Source of the DNA: UBA8828 sp964510855
Lineage (GTDB): Bacteria; Verrucomicrobiota; Verrucomicrobiia; Opitutales; UBA953
NCBI GenBank assembly: GCA_964510855.1
Contig: CAZEDB010000010.1
Span: 1 to 55,228 of the forward strand
Reading direction: 5' to 3'
Length of the DNA: 55,228 nucleotides
Shown piece by piece: positions 1 through 7,839 of this stretch (position 1 is its first letter; the number at the start of each line of letters is the position of its first letter). Position numbers and translations under genes: made by a program. The notes below the pieces were generated by a model that was not told where the DNA came from, ran no database searches, and worked only from the letters and a program-made list of their open reading frames with translations.

Positions 1-1034
1 GACATCTCGGCGGGCGTGAGCTTCTTGGCGCGCGCCTTCGAGATGAGGGCCTTGGCCTCGAGGGCGACGTCGCGGAGCGACTTCGCCTGGGCGTCGCGCA
101 CGACAGGCGTAACGAGACCGTCCTCCAGCGCTACGCCGAAGGCGAGGTGCACTGCGCCGTGGGTGCGGATGCTGGTGCCGGCCCAAGAGGCGTTGACCGC
201 GGGCACGCGGCGCAGGGCCTCAGCCGAGGCCTTGAGGATGAAGTCATTGACCGAGAGTTTGAGCACGTCCTTCGCATCCTTGCCTGCAGCTTCGGCGAGG
301 CGTTTGTTTAAGGTTTCGCGCAATGCGAGCAGGGCAGCGGCATCAACTTCGGTTTCGAGATAGAAGTGGGGAACAGTGACTTTAGATTCAAGTAAGCGTC
401 GTGCGATGGTCTGACGCATATTGGAGATAGCAACATCTGCATCGGGTTGGATACCCTTACCGTCGGCAGGCGCTGCAACCGCAACGTTAACCGGGCCGCT
501 GGTTGGCGCAGGTGCACTCGCAGCCGCTGAAACATCGTGACCCGTAACGCGACCGCCTGGGCCGGTGCCGCGGAGTGAGGCGACATTCAGCGCCGCTTTT
601 TCTGCCATCCGCTTAGCATAAGGCGAAGCTTTGGTGCGTTCACCTGATGCAGTGGGAGTAGAGTCAGATTTAGGCGCAGGAGGAACACAACTTACCCCAG
701 TAGCTTCTGGGATTGCTGGTACTTCTGCGGCTTTGGCTTTAGCAGGCTCGGCCTTAGGGGTAGGAGTCTTCTCTCCAGGGGTCGGGACTTTCTCGCCCTT
801 TTTACCGATAGCACAAATGGGCGAACCTACAGGTAGTTGAGCGCCGTTAGCGGCGTAGATTTTGAGTAAGACGCCCGGGACGGTATTTTGTACCTCCATG
901 GTGGCTTTGTCGGTTTCTACTTCGCAAAGAATATCACCGAAAGCGAGAGTGTCGCCTTCCTTGACGTTCCATTTGACCAAGGTCCCCACCGTCATGGTGT
1001 CGGAGAGCTTGGGCATATCGATAATGTCGGCCAT
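1..1034 (-). CDS. pdhC: Pyruvate dehydrogenase E2, dihydrolipoamide acetyltransferase (3' end outside window)
   Basis: This is the acetyl-transferring core of pyruvate dehydrogenase. The reading frame is open from an ATG at 1034 through base 1, giving about 344 residues with no stop, so the C-terminal catalytic end lies beyond the window. One lipoyl domain occupies residues 1-80, with the lipoylated lysine about K43 in ETDKATMEV. An Ala/Pro/Lys linker follows, then a peripheral-subunit-binding domain at about 137-172 (SPYAKRMAEK, GTGPGGRVTGHDV), then the acyltransferase domain from about 205 (SNMRQTIARRLLESK). The active-site HxxxD is not reached. The gene starts 21 bases after the E1 beta stop, so the order E1 alpha, E1 beta, E2 forms one operon. 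The last 240 bases shown (1-240) are about 71% GC, against roughly 50% just upstream in the gene; see findings. Confidence 0.93.
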   Translation of the reverse strand, partial: MADIIDMPKLSDTMTVGTLVKWNVKEGDTLAFGDILCEVETDKATMEVQNTVPGVLLKIYAANGAQLPVGSPICAIGKKGEKVPTPGEKTPTPKAEPAKAKAAEVPAIPEATGVSCVPPAPKSDSTPTASGERTKASPYAKRMAEKAALNVASLRGTGPGGRVTGHDVSAAASAPAPTSGPVNVAVAAPADGKGIQPDADVAISNMRQTIARRLLESKVTVPHFYLETEVDAAALLALRETLNKRLAEAAGKDAKDVLKLSVNDFILKASAEALRRVPAVNASWAGTSIRTHGAVHLAFGVALEDGLVTPVVRDAQAKSLRDVALEAKALISKARAKKLTPAEM

Positions 1035-1055
1035 GTTAGTTAAAAAGTTGGAGGA

Positions 1056-2033
1056 TTAGGCGAGTACCTTGAGGGCGGCCGCTACCACGCGAGCGGGGTT
1101 AGGAATTTGTTCATCCTCGAGCGGCTTGCTGTAGATTTGGGGAGCATCGATAGAAGAGACGCGACCAATGGGCGCATCCAGATCGTCGAAGGCTTGGGCT
1201 TGAATTAAGTAGGCAATTTGCGCGTCGACGCCGCAGAAGGGTTTATTCTCTTCTACTAAGAGGGCGCGGTGGGTTTTGCGTACCGAAGCGAGAATGGTGG
1301 CTTCGTCGAGCGGGCGAATGGAGCGTAGGTCGACCACTTCAACTGAAACGCCGTGCTCGGCCTCGAGGATCTCGGCGGCTTTTAACGAGGTAATGACGGC
1401 GCGACCATGGGCCACGATGGTTAGGTCGGTGCCTACGCGTTTAACATCGGCCACGCCGAGGGGGATGATATAGTCTTCGTCGGGCACTTCACCTTTGTCG
1501 TTATAGAGAATGGTATTCTCCATCACATAGACGGGATCATTGTCGCGAATCGCTGCCTTCATCAGGCCTTTGGCGTCGTAAGGCGTGGCGGGGCAAACCA
1601 CTTTGATACCAGGATGAGCCGCGAGGATGGCTTCGGGTGTGTGGGAGTGAGTCGCACCGACATTGGTGCCGCCGTTAGCGGGGCCACGAATGACAATCGG
1701 GCAGTTAATCAGGCCGCCCGACATGTAACGAATATTACCGGCATTGTTTACAATTTGGTCGAAGGCGACGTAGCTGAACGACCAGAACATGAGTTCCATT
1801 ACCGGGCGGATGCCTAACATCGAAGCACCAATGCCTAAGCCAATAAAACCGGCTTCAGAAATCGGGGTGTCGACGACGCGCTTAGGGCCGAACTCTTTGA
1901 GTAGGCCTTCGGTTACTTTGTAGGCGCCGTTGAATTGGGCAACTTCTTCACCCATCACGACGACGTTTTCATCGCGCTTAAGTTCGTCGCGCAAGGCGGC
2001 ACGAATAGCTTCTCGGTAAGATAAAATTGGCAT
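1056..2033 (-). CDS. pdhB: Pyruvate dehydrogenase E1 component, beta subunit
   Basis: This is the beta half of the heterotetrameric thiamine-diphosphate enzyme that decarboxylates pyruvate and passes the acetyl group to E2. It is 325 residues, the usual length. Typical transketolase-like features are visible: MGEEVAQFNGAYKVTEGL near the N-terminus, RVVDTPISEAGFIGLGIG, and the C-terminal domain with LRSIRPLDEATI and VEENKPFCGVDAQIA. It follows pdhA by 13 bases and precedes E2 by 21 bases, so the three are probably co-transcribed. A branched-chain 2-oxoacid dehydrogenase is the main alternative, but similarity to PDH-type E1 beta and the E2 lipoyl domain favour pyruvate. Confidence 0.93.
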   Translation of the reverse strand: MPILSYREAIRAALRDELKRDENVVVMGEEVAQFNGAYKVTEGLLKEFGPKRVVDTPISEAGFIGLGIGASMLGIRPVMELMFWSFSYVAFDQIVNNAGNIRYMSGGLINCPIVIRGPANGGTNVGATHSHTPEAILAAHPGIKVVCPATPYDAKGLMKAAIRDNDPVYVMENTILYNDKGEVPDEDYIIPLGVADVKRVGTDLTIVAHGRAVITSLKAAEILEAEHGVSVEVVDLRSIRPLDEATILASVRKTHRALLVEENKPFCGVDAQIAYLIQAQAFDDLDAPIGRVSSIDAPQIYSKPLEDEQIPNPARVVAAALKVLA

Positions 2034-2046
2034 AACGGGTCAGCGC

Positions 2047-3153
2047 TTATTCGAAAATGATAGTACCGCGCGAGGTGGTCTTGGGGCCGCGATGGTCTTC
2101 TTCCCAGTAAATATTTTTAGTGATGTCGGCCACTGTAGGGTAGGGCGAGGCTTCAGCGAATGCGGCGGCTTTGTCGGCTTCCTCCATCGCTGCCTCATTA
2201 ATTGAGGCAATGGTGGCGGCATTGAGCACGCCTTCTTCGAGTAAGGTTTTCTCCCAGAGTTTAATGGGGTCTTTGTTTTCGCGGTAGTCCTTGATTTCAT
2301 CTTTCTCCCGATAGGTCTTATCAGGATCCGACATGGAGTGACCGAAGTAACGATAGGTGAAAATTTCTAGCACGGTGGGACGTGACTGTTCATGGGCACG
2401 CTTGACGGCGATGGCAGTTTTGGCCCGCACTTCGTAGAGGTCGTGACCATTAATTAAGTCCCAATCCATGCCGTAACCTTCGGCGCGTTGCGCAAGTGAG
2501 CCCGGGTGTGCGGTGGAGCGTTCCTGTGAGGTGCCCATCGAGTAGCCGTTATTTTCAATCACGAAGATGACAGGGATGTCCCACAGGGCAGCGAGGTTGT
2601 ACGCTTCGTGCACCGCACCTTGATTAACGGCGCCGTCGCCCATGTAGGTTAGGCAGCAACCCTTGAGGCCTTTATACTTAAGTGCGTAAGCAATCCCAGT
2701 GCCGAGAGGGGCTTGGCCGCCCACGATGCCGTGGCCACCCCAATAATTTTTATCAGGAGCAAAATAATGCATCGAGCCGCCTTTGCCTTGGGAGCAACCC
2801 GTGGCCTTGCCGTGGAGCTCGGCCATGCAAGCATCCATCGACATGCCAGCCATGAGCGCATGACCGTGGTCGCGATAACCCGTGATGTGGTGGTCGTGCT
2901 TTCCCGTTACGGAAAGTGTACCGACGGCAATCGCTTCTTGTCCGACGTAGAGGTGGAGGAAGCCGCCGATCTTCCCTTGTTGATAGGTGCGGATGCAGCG
3001 CTGCTCAAAATGGCGAATGCGCGCCATCTTGGTGTAGAGGTCAATTTTGTCCTTTTTTGTCAGGGCAGCATTGACCGGATCTTTAGCGAAGGCAGAAGGG
3101 CCAGGGGGGCGCTTCAGGGACTCCGGATGGGTAAGGGCGATGGGCTTGGCCAC
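2047..3153 (-). CDS. pdhA: Pyruvate dehydrogenase E1 component, alpha subunit
   Basis: This is the alpha half of E1, which binds thiamine diphosphate. It is 368 residues from a GTG at 3153; no in-frame ATG gives a plausible full-length protein. The TPP-binding signature GDGAVNQGAVHEA is followed by NNGYSMGT. The conserved loop YRYFGHSMSDPDKTYR is also present. It is the first gene of the E1 alpha, E1 beta, E2 operon and is transcribed divergently from the HPr gene across a 151-base intergenic region. No E3 (lipoamide dehydrogenase) gene is seen here; it could follow E2 outside the window. Confidence 0.93.
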   Translation of the reverse strand: MAKPIALTHPESLKRPPGPSAFAKDPVNAALTKKDKIDLYTKMARIRHFEQRCIRTYQQGKIGGFLHLYVGQEAIAVGTLSVTGKHDHHITGYRDHGHALMAGMSMDACMAELHGKATGCSQGKGGSMHYFAPDKNYWGGHGIVGGQAPLGTGIAYALKYKGLKGCCLTYMGDGAVNQGAVHEAYNLAALWDIPVIFVIENNGYSMGTSQERSTAHPGSLAQRAEGYGMDWDLINGHDLYEVRAKTAIAVKRAHEQSRPTVLEIFTYRYFGHSMSDPDKTYREKDEIKDYRENKDPIKLWEKTLLEEGVLNAATIASINEAAMEEADKAAAFAEASPYPTVADITKNIYWEEDHRGPKTTSRGTIIFE

Positions 3154-3304
3154 GGCGATAAGGCTTGGATTGGACGATGCTAGACGCCGAAGGTCAAGCG
3201 ATAGGGTTAGAAGTCGTTGGTATATCGGGTTGCACCCCTCAATAACCTTGACCCAAATGAGGGTCTTCTCCCCTTTTTGCTGCCTGCGAGTTTAACGTCG
3301 TCCT

Positions 3305-3592
3305 ATGCAAGATACCCCCACGCCCCTCGTTCGCGAGTTCACTGTCCAAAATAAGATGGGCATTCATACCCGCCCGGCTGCCCAAATCGTCCGACTCGCC
3401 AACCGCTACCCGGACATTGATGTCCAGGTCTCTAAGGATGATGAAACCGTAAACGGCAAAAGTATCATGAGTCTCATGATGTTAGCCGCTGGCCTCGGTA
3501 GTCGCTTGAAGTTTACCTGTAAGGGTGTGGGTGGAGCTCATTTGCTCGACGAACTTGAGGCCCTTTTTGCGCGTAAGTTCGACGAAAACTAA
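3305..3592 (+). CDS. ptsH: HPr-family phosphocarrier protein
   Basis: HPr carries phosphate from enzyme I to PTS sugar permeases and, when phosphorylated on its regulatory serine by HPr kinase, acts in regulation. The protein has 95 residues, slightly longer than the classic 85-88 because of about 8 extra N-terminal residues. The active-site histidine is H21 in MGIHTRPAAQ and the regulatory serine is S54 in NGKSIMSLM, so both phosphorylation sites are intact. No enzyme I, permease or HPr kinase gene is nearby. The following gene starts 4 bases after the stop and is probably co-transcribed. Confidence 0.93.
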   Translation: MQDTPTPLVREFTVQNKMGIHTRPAAQIVRLANRYPDIDVQVSKDDETVNGKSIMSLMMLAAGLGSRLKFTCKGVGGAHLLDELEALFARKFDEN

Positions 3593-3596
3593 GGTT

Positions 3597-4796
3597 GTGC
3601 GCTACCTCCTGCCACTTCTCCTGGCTGGGCTTGCGGTCGCAGCCAAACCTCCTGCGCCCGTTACCAATCAGGGTATTAGTGATGCCGAGGTTACCCAGTA
3701 TCTTAAAGGAGGAGAATTTGCGGAGTGGTCGCGTGCCCGCCAACTTTACGACTCTGGTAAAACCCGAGCCGCCCAAGGAAAAGGCATAAGTGAGATTAAG
3801 CGCACCCCCTTAATTGGTAGTGGAGGGGAAACGCCCGAGGAAGCTCGCCAGCGAGGTTTAGCCATCCAGCGCGAAGGCGAAGAATCCATGGCCCGAGCCA
3901 ATTTAACGCTGAATCGTCTTAGGGCTTTAGCGGCAGCTCGCCATGCCGATCAAACTAAAGCGGTGAGCGCGGGTGCCGATATTCTCGCTCAATCCTGGCG
4001 TGAGGGTATCTTGTTGGCCGCGGTGCGTGGGGTAAAAGCCGCGCGTGATGCCGGTGCCACCCAACACCATATCTTAGGCGTCTGGAGTTACGATGTAGCC
4101 GGGCAGGTCTCAACCAATCAGGAGCTTATCGATGAGTTTCGCACCGCTTGGAAAACCGCCCAAGCGGAGCGCGATTACCTGCAGCCTGCACCCGCGCAAG
4201 GTTACGCCCTAATGCCCGGTGCAGAGGCCGCCTCGCCCATGAAGTTGGCCTCAGAATTGACCGGTCCTGCCGCCGCAGGTGAGCAGGCTTTAGTTTGGGC
4301 CGAGGTTTTTATTCTTAGTGAAGAGGCCGCCCTCGTCCTAGTACGTGTGGCTGATGCCCATTCCTTTAAGTTACTTTTTTCCGAAGTCTTTTTGACTTCG
4401 CCTAAGGGAGAAAAAGTTAATCTCACGGCCTCACTCAACTTGCGCGATGACCGAAGTTTTTTGCCACGCTTAGGAGCGAACGCAAGTTGGCGCCTAGGTT
4501 ACCCCACGGGATCTCCTCCATTGGCGGCCGCCCTTTTGCGACACGTGTGCCATCGGCTCGGACAGGTCGAGGTGTGGGCTGACGACGCCCTACTCGCGCT
4601 GGGGATTTCCCAAGTTCAATCTCGAGCCAATGCACTATGGTCAATTAAGCCCGTGATGACTGCTCCCTCGGGCGAGCGTGCTTGGGATTTAGCTTCGATG
4701 CCAACTGCCGAAGGGTCGAAGGCTATTCCGGTGGGCCGGCTCACCTTGCGGATCGTAACGCCTGCCACGACGCCGCCTAAAACTGCGGGGCGTTAA
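3597..4796 (+). CDS. Secreted protein of unknown function
   Basis: I do not recognise this family. I place the start at a GTG at 3597, four bases after the HPr stop, because it gives a good signal peptide (VRYLLPLLLAGLAVAA). The open frame does extend back to an ATG at 3525 inside ptsH. From 3597 it has 399 residues. After the signal peptide there is a Lys/Arg/Glu-rich helical region (about 15-115), a mixed alpha/beta middle, and a C-terminal part with several beta-like stretches (SLNLRDDRSFLPRLG, WRLGYPTGSPP), ending in a Thr/Pro-rich tail. It may lie in the periplasm. It is convergent with the deformylase gene, with 3 bases between the stops. Confidence 0.7.
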   Translation: MRYLLPLLLAGLAVAAKPPAPVTNQGISDAEVTQYLKGGEFAEWSRARQLYDSGKTRAAQGKGISEIKRTPLIGSGGETPEEARQRGLAIQREGEESMARANLTLNRLRALAAARHADQTKAVSAGADILAQSWREGILLAAVRGVKAARDAGATQHHILGVWSYDVAGQVSTNQELIDEFRTAWKTAQAERDYLQPAPAQGYALMPGAEAASPMKLASELTGPAAAGEQALVWAEVFILSEEAALVLVRVADAHSFKLLFSEVFLTSPKGEKVNLTASLNLRDDRSFLPRLGANASWRLGYPTGSPPLAAALLRHVCHRLGQVEVWADDALLALGISQVQSRANALWSIKPVMTAPSGERAWDLASMPTAEGSKAIPVGRLTLRIVTPATTPPKTAGR

Positions 4797-4799
4797 GGT

Positions 4800-5366
4800 T
4801 TAGTTTTTCAGTCCCGCTTGGGTTTCGCGGAGAAGTCGGCGCACCTTGGTTTCTACCCGGAGACGATGGGCAGGCACCATGCGATCGATAAAAAGCACCC
4901 CCTGACAATGATCATGCTCATGTTGGATGCAGCGAGCGAGTAGGCCGGTTGCAACCAAGGTGCGTGGGGCACCTGTGACATCGCGAAAGTCAACCACCAC
5001 GCGCTCGATGCGCGGCACATCGCCGCGGACTCCAGGAAATGAGAGACAGCCCTCTTCCATGCGTTCCGCTTCGCCCGGAAGAATACGTACATCCGCATTC
5101 GCAAAAATCAGCGGCATCACCTCTTTGGGTTGGGTAACTAGTTTTCCATCGAGCTCAAAAGGTTCATCATCATGCCCGGTGTTGAGCACAAAGAGTTGTA
5201 GAGCCAAGCCCACTTGGGGGGCGGCTAAACCGATGCCCCGCTCAGCGCGCATGGTGAGGAGCATGCGTTGGGTTAAGGTATGGAGAGCGGCACCAAACTC
5301 CCGCACGGGTTCGGCTTTCGCGCGCAACACGGGATCACCGTAGGGCCTAATGGTAAAGGGCTCCAT
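4800..5366 (-). CDS. def: Peptide deformylase
   Basis: It removes the formyl group from the N-terminal methionine of nascent proteins in the cytoplasm. It has 188 residues, standard for the family. All three motifs are visible: GIGLAAPQVG (motif 1), EGCLSFPGV (motif 2, with the metal-ligand Cys) and QHEHDHCQGVLFIDR (motif 3, HExxH ligands and catalytic Glu). The ATG overlaps the stop of the upstream HTH gene by one base (TAATG on the minus strand), which indicates translational coupling. Confidence 0.95.
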   Translation of the reverse strand: MEPFTIRPYGDPVLRAKAEPVREFGAALHTLTQRMLLTMRAERGIGLAAPQVGLALQLFVLNTGHDDEPFELDGKLVTQPKEVMPLIFANADVRILPGEAERMEEGCLSFPGVRGDVPRIERVVVDFRDVTGAPRTLVATGLLARCIQHEHDHCQGVLFIDRMVPAHRLRVETKVRRLLRETQAGLKN

Positions 5367-5890
5367 TATTTCTCACTTTGCTCGTAACCGCCGCGCTCGC
5401 AAGTGCGCACGAAACCTTCTGCGCGGGCCCTTAAACGATCCCAGCGCGTACGTAATTGGCGACTTTCTTCGGCGTCGATGCGGCGGTCATCTGCGGCGAC
5501 TACCACATCGGCAATGAGAAGTCCGAAATCGCGTACTAGGGCATTAGCTGCCCGCCCCACATCGGCTTCGCCGGTGGTGGATTCTTCTTCAAACCTGCCG
5601 CCTGCACGTTGGCAGATCCATTCCACAATGCGTGGGTCACGCGTGGCCTCGATGAGGCTAATGGTGCGAGCCAAAGGGTTGGGTTGCCCGCTGCCCGCTT
5701 CTGCGGGCTCACGCCACTTATAAAGTAGTGAAGTCGACACACCGAGCGCCTTGGCGACTTGGGCGTGAGCCGCCTGACGGGTTTCGCCTGCCTTGACTGC
5801 TTGGTCGCCAGCCGTACGCAAAACCTCTTCGATAATTTCATGGGCCTCACGAATAGAGCGACGCCGTCCTTTGCCTGGGGAACTCGACAT
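5366..5890 (-). CDS. Phage CII (CP76)-like helix-turn-helix protein
   Basis: This is a predicted DNA-binding protein of 174 residues. After a basic N-terminus (GKGRRRSIREAH) there is a helix-turn-helix at about 45-65 (VAKALGVSTSLLYKW). The middle part (ARTISLIEATRDPRIVEWIC) and the C-terminal helical part (AADDRRIDAEESRQLR) resemble, from memory, the phage regulatory CII/CP76 family. There is no other phage gene in the region. It is upstream of def and overlaps its start by one base, so the two are made together. Its target is unknown; autoregulation of the def operon is possible but is inference only. Confidence 0.65.
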   Translation of the reverse strand: MSSSPGKGRRRSIREAHEIIEEVLRTAGDQAVKAGETRQAAHAQVAKALGVSTSLLYKWREPAEAGSGQPNPLARTISLIEATRDPRIVEWICQRAGGRFEEESTTGEADVGRAANALVRDFGLLIADVVVAADDRRIDAEESRQLRTRWDRLRARAEGFVRTCERGGYEQSEK

Positions 5891-5911
5891 AGCTAGGCTT
5901 TAACTTTCTGA

Positions 5912-5929
5912 GGGCTTGTCGGCAAGCCC
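5912..5929. other. Perfect hairpin with TCGG loop
   Basis: GGGCTTG and CAAGCCC form a perfect 7-bp stem around a TCGG tetraloop. It lies in the 93-base region between the divergent HTH gene and nfeD. No T-run follows on either strand, so it is not an ordinary terminator. It could be a structured leader or an operator. Confidence 0.4.
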
Positions 5930-5983
5930 CGCCTCATTCGTATTGGATAGACTTCCCTCAACTCGCCCTTTGACTGGGTTTTA

Positions 5984-6463
5984 ATGGATTTAGATAGCAC
6001 CAGCCTCCCTCTTGCTCTTGTCCTCTCCGGTCTGGTTTTAATTGCCGCCGAGTTTTTTCTACCCGGTGCCATCATGGGTGCGATTGGGGCCTTATTGGGT
6101 CTAGCAGGTTTAGCCCTAGCCGCTTCTCATGGCATAGGGGAATTTTCTGTACTCGCGGTAGTTTTCGTGGGCGGCGTGGCCCTCGAACTTATGATTTTCC
6201 GTCGGCTCATGCCTAATGTTGCCCGGCGTGCAGGATTAACCAATCCGGTATCAGACGCAGGAGCCGCCGTACCGGGTTCGGCTTCCTTTGCGAGTTTGGT
6301 TGGACGTGAAGGAATCGCCTTAACCGCGCTTTCTCCCACCGGCACTGTGGAAGTTGCCGGCCGCCGCGTCGAAGCCGTCTCCACCGACGGTTTTCTTGAT
6401 CGCTCGACCCCAGTCATCGTTACCGACACCTCCGCTGCCGGAGTTATCGTACGCCGTCGCTAA
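5984..6463 (+). CDS. NfeD-family membrane protein (short form)
   Basis: NfeD proteins are membrane partners of flotillins or stomatins. This one has 159 residues and lacks the N-terminal ClpP-like protease found in long forms. Residues about 8-60 hold two or three membrane segments (LALVLSGLVLIAAEFFLPG, then AIGALLGLAGLALAA and VLAVVFVGGVALELMI). The C-terminal part (about 100-159) is the OB-fold domain with the typical GREGIALTALSPTGTVEVAG and ending in VIVTDTSAAGVIVRRR. It is followed 15 bases later by floA, the standard NfeD-flotillin pairing. Confidence 0.85.
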   Translation: MDLDSTSLPLALVLSGLVLIAAEFFLPGAIMGAIGALLGLAGLALAASHGIGEFSVLAVVFVGGVALELMIFRRLMPNVARRAGLTNPVSDAGAAVPGSASFASLVGREGIALTALSPTGTVEVAGRRVEAVSTDGFLDRSTPVIVTDTSAAGVIVRRR

Positions 6464-6478
6464 AAAAACTTTATCATC

Positions 6479-7492
6479 ATGGACTCCGCCCTACCTCAAA
6501 TCCTCACCTACGCCGCCCTCGCGGCCTTAGGTATTCTCGTTCTCTTCTCCTTAGGTTTCTTACCGGTTTGGACCCGTGCTCAACTCGCCGATGCGGGCGT
6601 GGGCTTGGGTGAACTGATTGGTATGCGTCTACGCGGTGTGCCCTACGCTGTGGTGGTCGATGCGCGAATTGCTGCCAGTAAAGCGGGTTTACCCATTGGC
6701 ACAGACATGCTCGACGCCCACTACCTTGCGGGCGGCAACATCGTGCAAACCGTGCAAGCGCTTATCGCTGCGCAAAAATCGGGTATGCCGTTGGACTGGA
6801 AGCGCGCTTGTGCTATCGATATCGCCACGCGCGGCACCAACAAATCTGTGCTCGAGGCGGTATTAACGTCCGTCAGCCCTAAGGTGATTGATTGTCCTAA
6901 TCCTGCGAGCGGCCGTGCGACGATTGATGCGGTCGCTAAAGATGGTATTCAGGTAAAAGTTAAAGCCCTCGTAACCGTGCGCACGAACCTCGAGCGTTTC
7001 GTCGGTGGTGCTCAAGAGGAGACTATTATTGCGCGAGTGGGTGAAGGTATTGTGACGACGATTGGTTCCTCGGACTCTTATAAATCGGTACTCGAGAATC
7101 CTGATCGTATTTCTAAGACCGTCCTGCAGCGCGGACTCGATGCGGGTACGGCTTATGATATTTTATCCATCGACATTGCCGACATTGACGTCGGTGAAAA
7201 CGTCGGGGCGCAGTTGCAAGAGTCGCAAGCGAATGCGAATAAGAACATGGCCCAGGCTGAAGCTGAAATCCGTCGTGCTGCTGCCGTTGCCCTTGAACAA
7301 GAAATGAGTGCCCGCGTGGAAGAAATGCGCGCGCGCTTGGTCGAGGCTGAATCACAAGTTCCTCAAGCCCTCGCCGAAGCCCTGCGCTCGGGCAAGATGG
7401 GCTTCATGGATTACTATCGCATGGAAAATCTCCGCTCCGATACCGACATGCGTCGTGGCATTGCGGGTGGTGACGAAAAACCTAAGGCCTAA
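6479..7492 (+). CDS. floA: Flotillin-like protein FloA
   Basis: FloA is a membrane scaffold of bacterial functional microdomains. It has 337 residues, the family norm (about 330). An N-terminal membrane segment (TYAALAALGILVLFSLGF) is followed by the conserved IGMRLRGVPYAVVVDARI and the SPHB/flotillin core (VTVRTNLERFVGGAQEETI). A long Ala/Glu-rich coiled coil covers about 245-300, and the conserved end GKMGFMDYYRMENL is present. It sits between nfeD and a small proline-rich gene that starts 5 bases after its stop, so the three form an operon. Confidence 0.95.
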   Translation: MDSALPQILTYAALAALGILVLFSLGFLPVWTRAQLADAGVGLGELIGMRLRGVPYAVVVDARIAASKAGLPIGTDMLDAHYLAGGNIVQTVQALIAAQKSGMPLDWKRACAIDIATRGTNKSVLEAVLTSVSPKVIDCPNPASGRATIDAVAKDGIQVKVKALVTVRTNLERFVGGAQEETIIARVGEGIVTTIGSSDSYKSVLENPDRISKTVLQRGLDAGTAYDILSIDIADIDVGENVGAQLQESQANANKNMAQAEAEIRRAAAVALEQEMSARVEEMRARLVEAESQVPQALAEALRSGKMGFMDYYRMENLRSDTDMRRGIAGGDEKPKA

Positions 7493-7497
7493 ACTTC

Positions 7498-7836
7498 ATG
7501 GAGTTGCTGCTGATCGCGGCTGCGATTGCCCTAGCTCGCTGGGTGGCTTCGACTTTCTCGGCTGAGGAAGTACCGCCTCCGCCTGTACCGGCCGCGCCCA
7601 CGCCCCCGCGCGTCCGTCGCCGTCGCACAGTACCGACCCTACCCGTAGCTTTTGCAGACACTCCAGCGACGCCCCCGGCTGTTCCTGTTGAGGTCCGACC
7701 TTTACGAGTCGTTACTCCCCCTCGTCCAACTCCCCGTTTCCGCGTGGCCGCCCAATTCAAAGGTAGTGCAGCCCTGCGCCAGGCTATGATTGCGCGCGAG
7801 GTGCTGGGTCCGCCCGTATCGATGCGCGGTCGCTGA
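7498..7836 (+). CDS. Small proline-rich protein linked to FloA
   Basis: Unrecognised protein of 112 residues. The N-terminal 20 residues are hydrophobic and could insert in the membrane (MELLLIAAAIALARWVAS). The middle (about 25-75) is rich in Pro, Val and Arg and is probably disordered. The C-terminal 25 residues (FKGSAALRQAMIAREVLGPP) look like a short conserved helix followed by a GPP turn. The gene begins 5 bases after floA, so a role with the flotillin is likely but unproven. Confidence 0.65.
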   Translation: MELLLIAAAIALARWVASTFSAEEVPPPPVPAAPTPPRVRRRRTVPTLPVAFADTPATPPAVPVEVRPLRVVTPPRPTPRFRVAAQFKGSAALRQAMIAREVLGPPVSMRGR

Positions 7837-7839
7837 GAC

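Noticed and set aside
16..840. Plus-strand open frames at 16-363 and 631-840 and a minus-strand frame at 308-586
   Set aside because: They are shadows of the E2 gene, which is open on the minus strand from 1034 to the window edge and has clear lipoyl, binding and catalytic domains.
2713..3183. Plus-strand frame of 156 codons
   Set aside because: It is antisense to pdhA, has no recognisable domain and is explained by the GC-rich third positions of pdhA.
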